Positions 31,781 through 32,072 of a stretch of DNA of 32,072 nt are shown here, piece after piece. The notes under the pieces are model-generated. The model searched no databases and was not told the DNA's origin. It saw nothing but the letters and a program-made list of their open reading frames with translations. Made by a program: the position numbers and the translations under genes. Source of the DNA: VMCP01 sp964492925 (GTDB lineage: Bacteria; Bacteroidota; Bacteroidia; NS11-12g; UBA955); contig CAZBMF010000015.1 in assembly GCA_964492925.1 (NCBI GenBank), forward strand, positions 1 to 32,072, given 5' to 3'. Numbering within the stretch: position 1 is the first letter of the stretch; each line of letters opens with the position of its first letter.

Positions 31781-32072
31781 GTTTGCACGTGCGGGATTTC
31801 CTCGCTTTGCTCGGATTTCCCTACTGTTTAGTCCTGCAAAAGCAAAGTCCAGAACTTTGAAATAGGGTTGGAGCTTTCTTTTAGGTTTGCACGTGCGGGA
31901 TTTCCTCGCTTCGCTCGGATTTCCCTACTGTTTAGTTCTGCAAAAGCAAAGTCCAGAACTTTGAAATAGGGTTGGAGCTTTCTTTTAGGTTTGCACGTTC
32001 GGGATTTCCTCGCTTTGCTCGGATTTCCCTACTGTTTAGTCCTGCAAAAGCAAAGTCCAGAACTTTGAAATA
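31781..32072. repeat. 104-bp noncoding tandem repeat, at least 2.8 copies
   Basis: Copies begin at 31781, 31885 and 31989, with an exact 104-bp period; the third is cut by the window end. Only three substitutions separate the visible copies. Each unit contains the palindrome GCACGTGC (changed in copy 3), a direct repeat GGATTTCC spaced 19 nt, and a hairpin CAAAGT-CCAGA-ACTTTG. Because 104 is not a multiple of 3, no reading frame stays in phase, so it is noncoding. No gene is visible in this 320-nt stretch after the lipoprotein. Confidence 0.95.

Noticed and set aside
31781..32072. CRISPR array
   Set aside because: The whole 104-bp unit is repeated without variable spacers, and no cas gene is in the window.

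Overview
The window reads as AT-rich Bacteroidota DNA, probably Sphingobacteriales, Chitinophagales or Saprospiria-like. The evidence is type IX secretion (T9SS) C-terminal sorting domains of both type A and type B, PKD and SprB-type repeats, a YitT/DUF2179 transporter, DUF2200, TAnnTTTG-type promoter elements and almost no Shine-Dalgarno sequences. It is chromosomal or metagenome-assembled sequence. A 100-N scaffold gap lies inside a repeat-rich gene, and the window ends inside a tandem repeat. I saw no rRNA, tRNA, transposase, integrase or CRISPR array.

Layout. (1) Bases 1-4188 hold the 3' part of a very large adhesin-like gene (PKD, SprB-like and Ig-like domains plus a type B sorting domain), followed by a strong bidirectional terminator. 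(2) 8229-4508 on the minus strand is a tight three-gene operon: a membrane-anchored protein of unknown function, an ABC ATPase and an FtsX/MacB-like permease. (3) 8483-10678 is a secreted beta-helix protein with a type A T9SS signal and its own terminator. (4) 10851-21333 is a compact three-gene plus-strand operon: an outer-membrane beta-barrel, an overlapping 2241-residue secreted giant, and a secreted fibronectin-III-like protein. (5) 21432-22803 holds three tandem paralogous lipoproteins. (6) 22871-24863 carries small conserved genes (YdeI/DUF1801-like, YitT, DUF2200) with two convergent pairs whose stops are 1 nt apart. (7) 26780-24865 is a minus-strand operon of three paralogous secreted proteins with a tail-fibre-like N-terminus and a well-formed promoter. 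(8) 27281-26862 encodes a small exported protein made of six 18-residue repeats. (9) 27425-31752 holds a short MscS channel, a second T9SS beta-helix protein, a thioredoxin-fold protein lacking the second active-site cysteine and a small lipoprotein. (10) From 31764 to the window end there is a 104-bp noncoding tandem repeat.

Most of the coding capacity is devoted to the cell envelope and surface. The best candidate for an undescribed system is the barrel, giant and FN3-like operon. Two of its products are large exported proteins without a recognisable T9SS sorting tail, and they are co-expressed with a dedicated outer-membrane barrel. This suggests a surface assembly or export unit with its own outer-membrane partner. 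The three tandem lipoproteins and the three tandem fibre-like proteins are secondary candidates for small surface systems that expanded by local duplication. Family assignments come from remembered motif patterns, not database searches.
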